Below are positions 1-11,413 of a DNA stretch of 64,000 bases, piece after piece; within the stretch, counting starts at the first letter, position 1; the number at the start of each line of letters is the position of its first letter. Made by a program: the position numbers and the translations under genes. Under the pieces are notes generated by a model. It searched no databases and was not told where the DNA came from. It saw only the letters and a list, made by a program, of their open reading frames with translations. Source of the DNA: Membranipora membranacea (Eukaryota > Bryozoa > Gymnolaemata > Cheilostomatida > Membraniporidae); assembly GCA_914767715.1 (NCBI GenBank), contig OU612075.1, forward strand, positions 7,936,001 to 8,000,000. The letters run 5' to 3'.

Positions 1-46
1 AAATAGAAACACAGTCGGATTCCCAGGAAGACATGCTAGATACTAA
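1..46 (+). CDS. 3' end of family A Asn/Gly-repeat secreted protein (gene 1, partial)
   Basis: Only the last 14 codons and the stop lie in the window, reading from base 2: N-R-N-T-V-G-F-P-G-R-H-A-R-Y then TAA. The stretch is base-for-base the same as the end of gene 2 (5667-5718), so this is the last part of the repeat exon of a paralogue lying to the left. The following 3' UTR also matches that of gene 2. The rest of the gene cannot be seen. Confidence 0.85.
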   Translation, partial: NRNTVGFPGRHARY

Positions 47-181
47 ATACTAGCTAAATAGAAATAATGCTAATTTTAAATTCATTTTGTTGAGAGCAGT
101 TTATGTCTATGTTATATGTTTATTGTTTGATGACTTTTGTTGTTGTGAATTGTTCTTCTGTTTGTTACATTGTTATCTGAA

Positions 182-187
182 AATAAA
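182..187 (+). promoter_or_regulatory. Poly(A) signal of gene 1
   Basis: AATAAA lies about 136 bases after the gene 1 stop. The same hexamer sits at the matching place after gene 2 (5854-5859). Confidence 0.6.
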
Positions 188-711
188 ATTAAGTGATGTC
201 AAAATATATTATATATGCAATGATTACACCAACATAGCAACTTAGACCAATAAATTTCATGATATTAACACCTGACATCTATAATAACAACTGTGGTGTA
301 ACTGACAGATCTTGAATTTTAATCCGATTCTCAGATGTCCTCCATGAAGAGTCTGCCTTACGAATGCCAAAGAAAGATTTTGAAATTATTTCCAATCCGT
401 CTGATTCGCTAGATAAGTCACAAGGACGATGGATGGAATAATGGATTCAAAAATGTCTTCAAAGACTTATAAAGTGATATCAGATGCGAAATATTATATC
501 CAAATATTCAATCATAACTTACAACAGGAATGTAAGAAAAAAGGGACAAAATGTAGCTTTTAGAATAGTCCGACATCAGCCCCTATTTTGATGCATTCTT
601 GGATTGCATGATTGAGTTTTGTGTTGATATGAATAAGTTTGTTGTCTTCTTAATCTGAGGGGTGAAACATCCTATTTAAACATTTGGACTTTGTGGTTCC
701 AGGCCTGTCAA

Positions 712-713
712 CA

Positions 714-772
<59 letters not shown>
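712..772. repeat. (AT)n microsatellite
   Basis: About 60 bases of alternating A and T with a single G. It matches the microsatellite at 6319-6361 in the second duplication unit. Confidence 0.9.
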
Positions 773-774
<2 letters not shown>

Positions 775-1216
775 TCATGATTATATTAAGGTTGTTGTCA
801 GTCAGTCAGCCTCTCTTTATAAACAAAATGTTACTGCCTTCATCTTTGCCAATGCAGCAAACAAATAATTCCTCTAACTTATTGTGCCAAACGAATGCAC
901 GGCTTTGGTTGAACAAATGTTCGATTATTTGACAAACAGTGTTGACTGAAATTATGCAAAGACGTGAGCTTTGGGTGAAAATTTGTTCTGCTTGTAATCA
1001 CTAGTCTCAATTTAACTTTGTGAATATTTCATACAAGGCATAGCATGTGACATGTTGGGATTTAGGGTGGATCCAGGATGCAGTATGACAAATTAAAAAG
1101 TGACGTTCTGTGCAGGAAAAATCACTGACAACATTGCATTGGCTAAGACCATGAAGTATTAAATGGCAAAAAAGTAAGACCTGACAAGATTTAAAGTCTA
1201 ATTATGTAGAAAACTA

Positions 1217-1468
1217 CTATTGTGTTGTAGTCAAGTAAATTGGAAGCTGTGTATTTATTATCAGCCTAAAGGCTCTTTGCCAGAGGATGAAAATTGTATT
1301 TTCAAATAGGATAGAGACATATATTGTGATAAAACATTTACCATAAATGAGATGATGGAAAATATATTGGTAATAAAGCCTCAATGGCGCAATTCTGACA
1401 ATACAGATCCTACATTTCAATGAATGATGTTCAAAGCGCAAGCATGTCAGAAAAATTTCAGAACCCAA
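1217..1468 (-). pseudogene. Decayed LINE reverse transcriptase fragment
   Basis: The minus-strand frame contains Y-Q-Y-I-F-H-H-L-I-Y-G followed by W-Q-R-A-F-R-L-I-I-N. This lines up with F-Q-Y-V-F-C-H-M-I-Y-G and L-Q-K-R-A-F-R-L-I-A-N in the RT remnant at 33784-34575. That segment is the region after the RT core in jockey/CR1-like LINEs. It is only about 80 codons and has no start context, so it is a fossil. The same fossil is present at 8155-8406, so it predates the duplication. Confidence 0.6.
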
Positions 1469-1612
1469 AATATTTGCTTAGAGAACAGATCAGTGGTTAA
1501 TATTATCTGATTCAGAAAGAAGATGGACTGTGTTTTTATAATGACTCTTATAACATTTTTTATGGATAACTTATCACAATAGCTATGATGCTGCTAAGAA
1601 TTGGGCAAAATG

Positions 1613-1646
1613 TATGATATGATATGATATGATATGATATGATATG
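1613..1646. repeat. (ATGAT)n microsatellite
   Basis: About six copies of a five-base ATGAT unit. The copy in the second duplication unit near 8550 is shorter. Confidence 0.85.
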
Positions 1647-1649
1647 ACA

Positions 1650-4135
1650 ACTGATATATAATGATAAAGGTATTATTTTGCTGGCATGAAATCCATGATA
1701 ATCAGCTAGATTTAAAAAAAACAAAATGGAGTTGTTTAATTGGCTTGAGTTACTGATCATGGTATTCGCCAGCAATCAAACAAGACTGTGCATGACATTC
1801 AGTTTTATAAATAACTGACACTTTTTCTACAGGCATCAGTATATTAACACAGACCACCACCGTTCCCAGTCATTAATTCCTGAATGCCAGTGAAATTAGC
1901 ATTACAAACTTGTCAAGCCTACTGAATATTCATGAAAACTTTCAAACCTAATGGAGTTCATTCTGATGATCATCCTATAGAAGTACCCTGCCGAGTTTCT
2001 GACTGATTGTCTGTAATAAGATATATTGAGATTCGAAGATGCTTGCCCAAGTTGGTCTATGTCTAGCCATATGTTTGTCTGTCTGTCAGGGTCTATGCTT
2101 GAGGTACCAAATAAAAAGGATGCCCAATTACCATGCCTATTCATGTTTGGTTTTACAGATACATTTATTTAATAGACAAGCAGGATGAATTTACACAACT
2201 GTTGTGTGCCGGATTACCGACTACCTTAAATAAATTAACAATTAAACTTTACATACATTGACTGACAACATCCAAGGAAGGACAAGAGCTCAAGGCACAC
2301 ACCCTAGTTTGATTCGCTATTTTCCTGTTAAAGTATTGTATAGTGCCAATTACTCATAAATTAAATTTTTTGCATGACACAAGTTATATTTCTGTACTAC
2401 ATGACTGACATGACTAATTGACTAAACTACATTTTTTTATAGTAGTTCAGTCAATTTCACATCTCATCCTGGAATGGCAACAACAAGCGAGCTGACACCA
2501 TCAACTATACATATTTCTATAAAGTTTTTTTATTATACTCCTTCAATTATATTTGGTCATTTGCTTACTGAAAACAGTCAGCGGTACAATGGAATCATTA
2601 AATCTGCATGTCACTGGCAGACAAGTAGCATGTATAGGCATTGTCATTGGTAACGCACACTTGTGACAATATCGATGTTGTGCTGTGTCGTTGAAGCATC
2701 CTTCTGGCGGGCTCAGAACAGCAAATACCGTGTTAATGCAAGGAAGTATAGTTGTTTTTTGCGCAGAAGGTGCTTGAATTTAATACAAACTGTTTAGCTG
2801 AATTCTGAATTACCAACATAAATTTTATTCATTTATTTTTAACGAAACGATAATTTTATCGTGGAATATTTATATGATATATATATGATATATATATACA
2901 TATATCTCTACATACATACGTGTGACGGAAAATAAGAAAGCATTCTATTCCAAATAATGGTAACATGGCAAGACTCTTGAGATATAACATATTCTTGTTT
3001 TTGGCAGAATGTTCTCACACAATGATTAGCAGGCCTTAATAACATGAACTTCAAAAATAATTGTCACAAAATAAAAATTTACCACAATGTATTCAAATTT
3101 TAGTATTACCGACATTTGTCCGTAATACGAAGATTTCACTACATTAAACATCTTATTGAAAAAGACTTTCATACTAATACAGATAATGAATCATAAAATC
3201 CCACCAAAATATCCTGTTGAATGATGTTGACTTGATGTTTTGCTCATGCTTCTGTCAAAAAGAAAAAAAAAACCTATCGATTTTCACATAATGTGATATC
3301 AGGAATTACCAAATTAACCTGTTGTACAATGCATCAACTATAAAATGTTTACAAAAATGATTCTCATTTGAACTATGACCAATCGATTGACACATAATAA
3401 AACATCCATTTCTTGATCATGAAAACAAAAAGGGGAAGTTGGCAAATGTGAATGCAAATTATCATTTTTATATCTCATTTTTACAGCTACAAATTAAGGA
3501 TTTTAGACACTTCCATAATGCCATCACAGGGAGGCACAGTAGAAACTGACATTGATCAATTAAGTATCACAACTTCATTGTCATACATTGCCACCTTTTC
3601 ATGACACCATCCTGTTTTGCTATGCAAGCTGATTAATTTATGACATGAACAACCAGGATTTCTGTTCTTCCACATGAGTAAGATATCAATCAGCATCAAC
3701 TTCTCTCGCAAATTTACTAGATTTTTAGATTTATGCAAAAGGAGCAATGGGCCAAAAATATATCTTATAGCAACCACCAATATTCATGAATCCCCATCGA
3801 TATGAGGTAATGTCAAGTCATTTACCAAATTATGTATGCAACAGTGGCTAAGAAAGCTAAAGACAGTATATTGTAGCAACCACCAATATTCAATCCTCAT
3901 CATTAATTCATCTCAGTTTTAATGCATTTCCCCACTCATTTGGTTTAGTGACAAGCCAAGTTTTTCTGATTCCCACTCCCCCTTTCCATTTGTTGGGTAA
4001 TTATCATTTTAATAGCCTATAATGATGATTAAATACTCCCTCCCCCCCAATTGATCACATGTCAAAGGCAACTATTGTCTCCGTTTCTTACACAACTATA
4101 TGACAGTGTTAGTTTTCCATACCCTGGGAAAATCT
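1650..4135. other. Intergenic tract of unit 1
   Basis: No gene recognised. Short open frames here are not conserved with the matching tract in unit 2 (about 8590-11040) and look like chance. Contents are AT-rich sequence, a short AT run near 2870-2900, and the proximal upstream region of gene 2. Confidence 0.6.
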
Positions 4136-4141
4136 GAAGAC

Positions 4142-4256
4142 TATAAAAGGGAAGGAAGAAACCAGAAGAAGACACACAGCCATAATAACAGCTCAGCAGA
4201 GGATCTTCCATTGCAGAGAGAGAAACTCGGTCTTTGTTCACATTCAACAATTTGAA
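4142..4256 (+). promoter_or_regulatory. Core promoter and noncoding exon 1 of gene 2
   Basis: TATAAAAG begins at 4142. Exactly 29 bases after its first base is GACACACA (4171), the likely transcription start region. The block CCAG(A/G)AGAAGACACACA is shared with genes 3 and 4 at the same spacing. The noncoding exon ends at 4256, before a GTAAGT donor at 4257. The next exon starts after an AG at 4457. Confidence 0.75.
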
Positions 4257-4465
4257 GTAAGTACTCATTTCTTATATGTCTCTATTGATTCCACTAAGTT
4301 TCAAAAAGATTTATTTCCTAAATAATAAATAGATCATGTTCATAATTATATTACACAACCAATTATGTCACCATTATAATTATAATTGAAAAACTAGGTT
4401 TTTCATTATAAACATTATCTGTTGCTGTGTACTGACTATCATTTCTCTCCTTCGCAGAATCCATA

Positions 4466-5718
4466 ATGATGAAAGTAGCAGCATGTCTTCTTGTGGTAGT
4501 AGCAGTGGCTCAAGCTGGATATGGCAGAAGACCCAGCCACCCAAAGTGTAAGTAAAGTAGTGCACAACATATATTCATATGATTCTTTCTTTGTGTGGTA
4601 TCGATAAATTCTTGTCATTTTCCTTGCTGTTTTCTGGCTGAGACAAAAATGATTTTGTATGATGTCAGAGAAGAAGTACGGCGGGGATATCATTTACTGA
4701 TACATATATACGGCCTGTGGTTATTGATCTACTGGGGAAAAGCATTAATCTGGTCACCGTTCCAAAATATTGCATTGTAAACTATCAGATGTAATCTCCC
4801 TATATGGCAGTAAAAAATCTAGCCACACCTGTAAGGTACTGAAAACGTTTCTGGTTTAACAAATCCCAGGCTTAAATGCAATGGTTGTAACAAGGGCGCC
4901 ACTTAAAACTTTCTCTATCTCATGGATGGAATTTTATTCAGGCTATCATAAATAGTGTATCTTTCTAGAATTTTATCACTTCACACAGGATAAGGATAAG
5001 TAATAAATATAATTTTTTGAAAAGTTGAAAATTTTGAATGCTTGGCTCAGTCTATAACTGATCAATGTCCAATTTGCCTCTCCTGAAGGTGGAGTCTGCC
5101 AAAACCTATTGGTAATTCTGGGTTGAACATTTTTGACTTAAGTTTATAATTTAGAAAATATTTTGTACACATTTTCAATGAAAGTTTTTTATTGCAGTTC
5201 CAGTTGGAAACAATAATGGAAACGATAATTCTGGACGGTCTGTAAATGGCAACAGAAACGGAAATGACAATACTGGATTCAACACTGCTGGCAACCATAA
5301 TGGAAACAACAACAACATGTTTAATGGAGCCAATGGAAACCGAAATGGAAACGACAACTTTGGTGTTCAAACAGCTGGCAACAGAAATGGGAACCAAAAC
5401 AGAGGATTCTATGGAATCAATGGAAACCAAAATGGAAATACTAATCGTGGATTTGGAACAAATGGAAACAGAAATGGGAATCACAATTTCAATGGAATGA
5501 ATGGAAACAAAAATGGAAACCAAAATGTGAATGGAGTTAGCGGAAATAGAAATGGAAACTTCAATTTCAATGGAGTCAATGGAAACCGAAACGGAAACCA
5601 AAACTTTGGTGGAATCAATGGAAACAACAATGGAAACAGAAACTTCGGCGGACAAAACGGAAACGGCAACGGAAATAGAAACACAGTCGGATTCCCAGGA
5701 AGACATGCTAGATACTAA
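4466..5718 (+). CDS. Family A Asn/Gly-repeat secreted protein (gene 2)
   Basis: Spliced: 4466-4547 joined to 5198-5718, giving 200 residues. The first exon holds two adjacent Met codons, a hydrophobic signal core (C-L-L-V-V-V-A-V-A) and a likely cleavage after A-Q-A, then a basic spacer R-R-P-S-H-P-K. The donor GTAAGT and acceptor TTGCAG give a phase 1 intron. The second exon is almost wholly repeats, about eleven units of 13-15 residues with core (N/S)-G-N-x-N-G-N-x-N and a looser N/F/G-rich tail. The protein ends T-V-G-F-P-G-R-H-A-R-Y. There is no cysteine in the mature part and no known enzymatic domain. Extracellular location follows from the signal peptide; a structural or matrix role is inference. 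Gly-x-Asn repeats are known in some mollusc shell-matrix proteins such as nacrein, but this protein has no carbonic anhydrase domain. Confidence 0.85.
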
Positions 5719-5853
5719 ATACTAGCTAAATAGAAATAATGCTAATTTAAAAGTAATTTTGTTGAGAGCAGTTTATGTCTATGCTAAATGTTTATTGTTT
5801 GATAGCTTTTGTTGTTGTGAATTGTTCTTCTGTTTGTTACATTGTTATCTGAA

Positions 5854-5859
5854 AATAAA
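5854..5859 (+). promoter_or_regulatory. Poly(A) signal of gene 2
   Basis: AATAAA about 136 bases after the stop, at the same place as after gene 1. Confidence 0.6.
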
Positions 5860-6317
5860 ATTAAGTGATGTCAAAATATATTATATATGCAATGATTACA
5901 CCAATATAGCAACTTAGACCAATAAATTACATGATATTAACACCTGACATTTATAATAACAACTATGGTGTAACTGACAGATCTTGAATTTTAATTTGAT
6001 TCTCAGATGTCCTCCATGAAGAGTCTGCCTTACGAACGCCAAAGGATGGAATAATGGATTCAAAAATGTCTTCAAAGACTTATAAAGTGATATCAGATGC
6101 GAAATATTATATCCAAATATTCAATCATAACTTACAACAGCAATGTAAGAAAAAAGGGACAAATTGTAGCTTAGAGAATAGTCCGACATCATTCGATGTA
6201 TTCTTGGATTGCATGATTGAGTTTTGTGTTGATAAGAATAAGTTTGTTGTCTTCTTAATCTGAGGGGTGAAGCATCCCATTTAAACATTTGGACTTTGTG
6301 GTTCCAGGCTTGTCAAC

Positions 6318-6318
<1 letters not shown>

Positions 6319-6357
<39 letters not shown>

Positions 6358-6361
6358 TATA
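6319..6361. repeat. (AT)n microsatellite
   Basis: Alternating A/T run that matches the one at 712-772 in unit 1. Confidence 0.9.
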
Positions 6362-6649
6362 TATCCTCATGATTATATTAAGATTGTTGTCAGTCGGTCA
6401 GCCTCTCTTTATAAACAACATGTTACTGCCTTCGTCTTTGCCACAGCAGCAAACAAATAATTCCTCTAACTTATTGTGCCAAACAAATGCACCGCTTTGT
6501 TTGGACAAATGTTTGATTATTTGACAAACAGTGTCGACTGAAGTTATGCAAAGACGTGAGCTTTGGATGAAAATTTGTTCTGCTTGTAATCACTAGTTTC
6601 AATTTGACCCTCTGAATATTTCATACAACGCATAGCATGTGACATTTTG

Positions 6650-7998
6650 GGACTTCATCAAAAATAGCAAATTTGGTAAAACAGTGTGAGAAAATGTTTG
6701 TTACCAATAATGTGTTAGGGGGAGTGACTTTTTTATTGTCAAGCTGCTATCATCAGATGTGTGCGATCATGACTAGATGTCGGATTAACATCTATGGCTA
6801 TAATGTTGGACCAACAATCCAACAATCCAAAAATATCACAAATCCGTAAGACTACCTACGGTATTGTCTCCCTCCAACGACATGTTCTCAGTATTTATAT
6901 TTCATTCGACATGATATCAAGGGTGGTTTATCATAAATGCATAATCTGAGCCTGTTACACCTTATCGTAGCCAAATCACAAATCTTTGCTACTTTTAAAG
7001 GACCAGTTTCAGCTAGTAGTTCGAAATTTGAGCATACCTATTTTTATTTGAGAATATTCAGAATTTTGCAAAAATCAATGGAAACATACACTATTGATCA
7101 AAAAATTGTATTTAAATGTACTTTAGAGCAAAATAGGTGGATATGCTGAAAAAAATCATGATTTTTTTATCTCCAAAAGTTTGAAAGTTACTATGAAAAC
7201 AAGATTGCATCTTCATGATTTATGATGGCCGTGACATTGCCTCATAGTGGTCACACTAATAGTAAGATTTCAAGTAGGGGAACTTCAAGCTGGACATGTT
7301 TGGGTCATTTTTCGATAATCTTTATTAGATAACCAACAACCGATAATTTGTGGTATCATGCTAAAATATTTTATGACACTAATGAAAAACTGAAATCCAA
7401 TCCCAATTCTTTAGCTGTTTAAATTCAATGAGTCTTCATTATGACCTGAAAACAACTATTGGTGAAGGTGCCATCAGGCGTTAGATAGGACTTAGTAAGC
7501 ATTTATTTGACCAATCAGTTTCTTGCTACCAACTTGATTTGACAATAAATTATACTCAACTGAGTGTCTGGTAAATAGTCTGTAGACAGAAAACATTTAC
7601 TTTCCATGCAACAGGAACAGATGGTCTTTGCTGCACAGGCATGGATGGGTGGCAAATTTGCTATGATAAGCAGACTAACAACATAGTTGACAGATAGTCT
7701 GGGTGGAATAACACAATCATTACTTAGTGTATTCATTGAGAAAATATATATAACGTTTTATTTGCATTCACTATGATCTGTAAATGTTCTCCCTGATATG
7801 CAATCAAAACTCAAATTCATGCAATAAAGATACTAGTCTAAGTGCTCAGACTCCAAGGCGCAGGGAGTTACTTGCGCAAGCTATCAAACTCCTCTTGATA
7901 GCTTGCGCAAGTAACTCCCTGCGCCTTGGAGTCTGAGCACTTAGACTATAAAGATACCAACTCGATCCACTGAAAAACCAATGATTGGCAATAAAAGA
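6650..7998. other. Segment present only in duplication unit 2
   Basis: Sequence before this (to about 6650) matches unit 1 up to about 1058, and sequence after it (from 7999) matches unit 1 from 1061. The 1.35 kb between is absent from unit 1. It holds a perfect palindromic transposable element (7834-7948) and no convincing gene. Whether it was inserted in unit 2 or deleted from unit 1 cannot be told from two copies. Confidence 0.75.
7834..7948. mobile_element. Foldback MITE with 54-base perfect inverted repeats
   Basis: Arms 7834-7887 and 7895-7948 are perfect reverse complements with a 7-base loop. The element starts TAGTCTAAGTGC and is flanked by the direct repeat TAAAGATAC (7825-7833 and 7949-7957), a 9-base target-site duplication. 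That length fits Mutator-like or a related 9-base-duplicating superfamily. There is no coding capacity. Identical arms and duplications point to a recent insertion. Related elements are at 42230-42352 and 58740-58857. Confidence 0.85.
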
Positions 7999-8154
7999 TT
8001 TAGGGTGGATCCAGGATGCAGTATGACAAATTAAAAAGTGACGTTTTGTGCAGGAAAAATCACTGACAACATTGCATTGGCTAAGACCATGAAGTATTAA
8101 ATGGCAAAAAAGTAAGACCTGACAAGATTTAAAGTCTAATTATGTAGAAAACTA

Positions 8155-8406
8155 CTATTGTGTTGTAGTCAAGTAAATTGGAAGCTGTGTATTTATTATC
8201 AGCCTAAAGGCTCTTTGCCAGAGGATGAAAATTGTATTTTCAAATAGGATAGAGACAAATATTGTAATAAAACATTTACCATAAATGAGATGATGGAAAA
8301 TATATTGGTAATAAAGCCTCAAAGGCGCAATTCTGACAATACAGATCCTACATTTCAATGAATGATGTTCAAAGCGCAAGCATGTCAGAAAAATTTCAGA
8401 ACCCAA
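8155..8406 (-). pseudogene. Decayed LINE reverse transcriptase fragment (second copy)
   Basis: Nearly identical to the fragment at 1217-1468, carried along by the tandem duplication. It has the same match to the R-A-F-R-L-I motif of the LINE at 33784-34575. Confidence 0.6.
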
Positions 8407-8589
8407 ATCTTTGCTTAGAGAACAGATCAGTGGTTAATATTATCTGATTCAGAAAGAAGATGGACTGTGTTTTTATAATGACTCTTATAACATTTTTTAT
8501 GGATAACTTATCATAATAGCTATGATGCTGCTAAGAATTGGGGCAAAATGTATGATATGATATGATATGTTATGACAACTGATATATAA

Positions 8590-11040
8590 TGATAAAGGTA
8601 TTTGCTGGCATGAAATCCATGATTATCAGCTAGATTTAAATAAGACAAAATGGAGTTTTTGAATTGGCTTGAGTTACTGATCATGGTATTTGCCAGCAAT
8701 CAAACAAGACTGTGCATGACATTCAGTTTTATAAATAACTGACACTTTATCTACAGGCATCAGTATGTTAACACAGACCACCACCGTTTCCAGTCATTAA
8801 TTCCTGAATGCCAGTGAAATTAGCATTACAAACTTGTCAAGCCTACTGAATATTCATGAAAACTTTCAAACCTAATGGATTTCATTTTGATGATCATCCT
8901 ATAGAAGTACCCTGCCGAGTTTCTGACTGATTGTCTGTAATAAGATTTATTGAGATTCGAAGATGCTTGTCCAAGTTGGTCTATGTCTAGCCATACGTTT
9001 GTCTGTCTGTCAGGGTCTATGCTTGAGGTACCAAATAAAAAGGATGCCCAATTACCATGCCTATTCATGTTTGGTTTTACAGACACATTTTTTTAATAGA
9101 CGAGCAGGATGAATTTACACTTTACATTCATTGACTGACAACATCCAAGGAAGGACAAGAACTCAAGGCACACACCCCAGTTTGCTTCGCTATTTTCCTG
9201 ATAAGTATTGTATAGTGCCAATTACTCATAAATTAAATTTTTTGCATGACACAAGTTATATTTCTGTACTACATGACTGACATGACTAATTGACTAAACT
9301 ACATTTTTTTATAGTAGTTCAGTCAATTTCACATCTCATCCTGGAATGGCAACAACAAGGAAGCTGGCACCATCAACTATACAAGTAGACACTTTTATAA
9401 AGTTCTTTTATTCCACTCCTTCAATTATATTTGGTCATTTGCTTACTGAAAACAGTCAGCGATACAATGGAATCATTAAATCTGCATGTCACTGGCGGAC
9501 AAGTAGCAGGTATAGGCATTGTCATTGGTAACGCACACTTGTGGCAATATGGATGTTGTGCTGTGTCGGTGAAGCATCCCTCTGGCGGGCTCAGAACACC
9601 AAATACCGTGTTAATGCCAGGAAGTATAGTTTTTTTTGCGCAGAAGGTGCTTGAATTTAATACAAACTGTTTAGCTGAATTCTGAATTACCAACATAAAT
9701 TTTATTCATTTTTTGTTAACGAAACGATGATTTTATCATGGAATATTTATATGATATACAAATGTGATATATATATTTATATATCTACATACATACGTGT
9801 GACGGAAAAGAAGAAAGCATCCTATTCCAAATAATGGTAGCATGGCAAGATTCTTGACATGTAACATATTCTTGTTTTTGACAGAATGTTCTCACACAAT
9901 GATTAGCAGGCCGTTATAACACGAACTTCAAAAATAATTGTCACAATATAAAAATTCACCACAATGTATTCAAATTTTAGTATTACTGACATTTGTATGT
10001 AATACAAAGAATTCACTGCATTAAACATCTTATTGAAAAAGAAAATCCCACCAAAATATCCTGTTGAATGATGTTGACTTGATGTTTTGCGCATACTTCT
10101 GACCAAAAGGAAAAAACCTATCAATTTTCACATAATGTAATATCAGGAATTAACAGGCAGACCCATCAAAGACGTTCATAAAATACCAGATGTCCACCAT
10201 AATAACCCGTTGAATGACACATTAACTAAATGTTCACCACGATGATTATTGCTTAAACTATGTTCCATCGAGCGTCACATAATGAAATACAGGTTTAATG
10301 ATTCTGCAAACAAAAATGGGAAGTTGACAAATGTGCGACGAAAAATGTATGTAATGTAATGTAATTATCATTTTTATATCACATTAGTTTTTATAGCTAC
10401 TAATTAAGGATTTTAAACACTTCCATAATTCTATCACGTTGCCAAACACAGGGAGGCACAGTAGAAACTGACATTGATCAATTAGGTATCATAACTTCGT
10501 TGTCATACATTGCCACGCTTTTCATGACACCACATCCTGTTTTGCTATGCAGGTTGACTAATTGGTAACTAATCACAACCAGGATTTCTCCGATACCATA
10601 TGGATTTAAAATTAATCAGTTTCAACTTTGCTTAGAAGTTTATTGGATTATGCATGCAACAAAAGCAATGAGCCAAAAATATATTTTATAGCCACCACCA
10701 ATATTCTTAAATCCTCGTCGATCTAACCTTATGTCAATAATTTACCTAATTATGTATGCACCAGTGGCAAGAAAGCTAAAGAAAATATATTGTAGCAACC
10801 ACCAATATTCAATAATCATCAGTTATCCATCTCAATTTTAATGCATTTTCCCACTCAATTCTTTATGTGACAAACCAAGTTTTCCGCTTCTGCCCATTTC
10901 CGTTTGTTGGGCAATTTTAATTTTTATAGCCTATAATGTTGATAAATTACTCCCTGGTTGACCACATATCAAAGGCAACTATTGTCTCGCTTCATATATA
11001 CAATCATTTGACAGCTTATTGCTCCATACCCTGGGAAATT
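8590..11040. other. Intergenic tract of unit 2
   Basis: Counterpart of 1650-4135. I see no gene or RNA in it. The open frame near 9421-9696 is open on both strands but is interrupted in the unit 1 counterpart, so it is not under coding constraint. Confidence 0.6.
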
Positions 11041-11048
11041 GCGATGAC

Positions 11049-11164
11049 TTTAAAAGAGAAAGCGGAGGCCAGGAGAAGACACACAACCATCAGAACAGCT
11101 CAGCAGAGGAACTTGAGTTTGCAGAGAGAGAAACCTAACCTTTGTTCACATTCAACAACTTGAA
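11049..11164 (+). promoter_or_regulatory. Core promoter and noncoding exon 1 of gene 3
   Basis: TTTAAAAG at 11049 is a weakened TATA box, with GACACACAACC starting 29 bases later at 11078, as in genes 2 and 4. The exon ends at 11164. Its donor reads GTAAAT instead of the GTAAGT of gene 2, so both promoter and donor may be weaker here. Confidence 0.7.
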
Positions 11165-11413
11165 GTAAATGTTTAATCAGAGCTACAAGGTGTTGCTCAT
11201 TTCTCATACCTCACTATTGATTCAACAAAATTTTAAATTAATTTAGTTTTTAACTCAACTTCCACCAGATTCACCATTTGCAAGTTACAACTATGTCACC
11301 TTTATTGCCTTTATGGTTTTTGTTAGGGCTTCATGAAAAAACTAGAATTCTCATTTTAAACATTTTCTGTGGCCGTATGCTGACTATCATTTCTCTCCTT
11401 CTCAGATATCATA

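Larger units (their letters stand above)
1..5718. repeat. Tandem duplication, unit 1
   Basis: From the gene 1 stop through the intergenic tract, promoter and gene 2, the sequence is repeated in the same order downstream (5667-12377). Matching landmarks are the AT microsatellite (712 and 6319), the RT fragment (1217 and 8155), the tract at 1902 and 8826, the tract at 2461 and 9341, and the promoter (4142 and 11049). Unit 1 lacks about 1.35 kb that unit 2 has after base 6650. Confidence 0.9.

Noticed and set aside
684-932. Open frame with an Ile-Tyr run
   Set aside because: It is the translation of the AT microsatellite plus flanking sequence in the 3' flank of gene 1.
5481-5684. Pro/Phe-rich frames across the repeat exons
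   Set aside because: Third-frame readings of the same Asn/Gly repeat, present wherever the repeat occurs.
5062-5706. Long minus-strand open frame rich in Val, Ser and Ile opposite gene 2 (and similar ones opposite genes 3, 4 and 6)
   Set aside because: AAT, GGA and AAC repeats have no stop codons when read on the other strand, so the frame is open by composition. It lacks a signal, splice logic or independent conservation.
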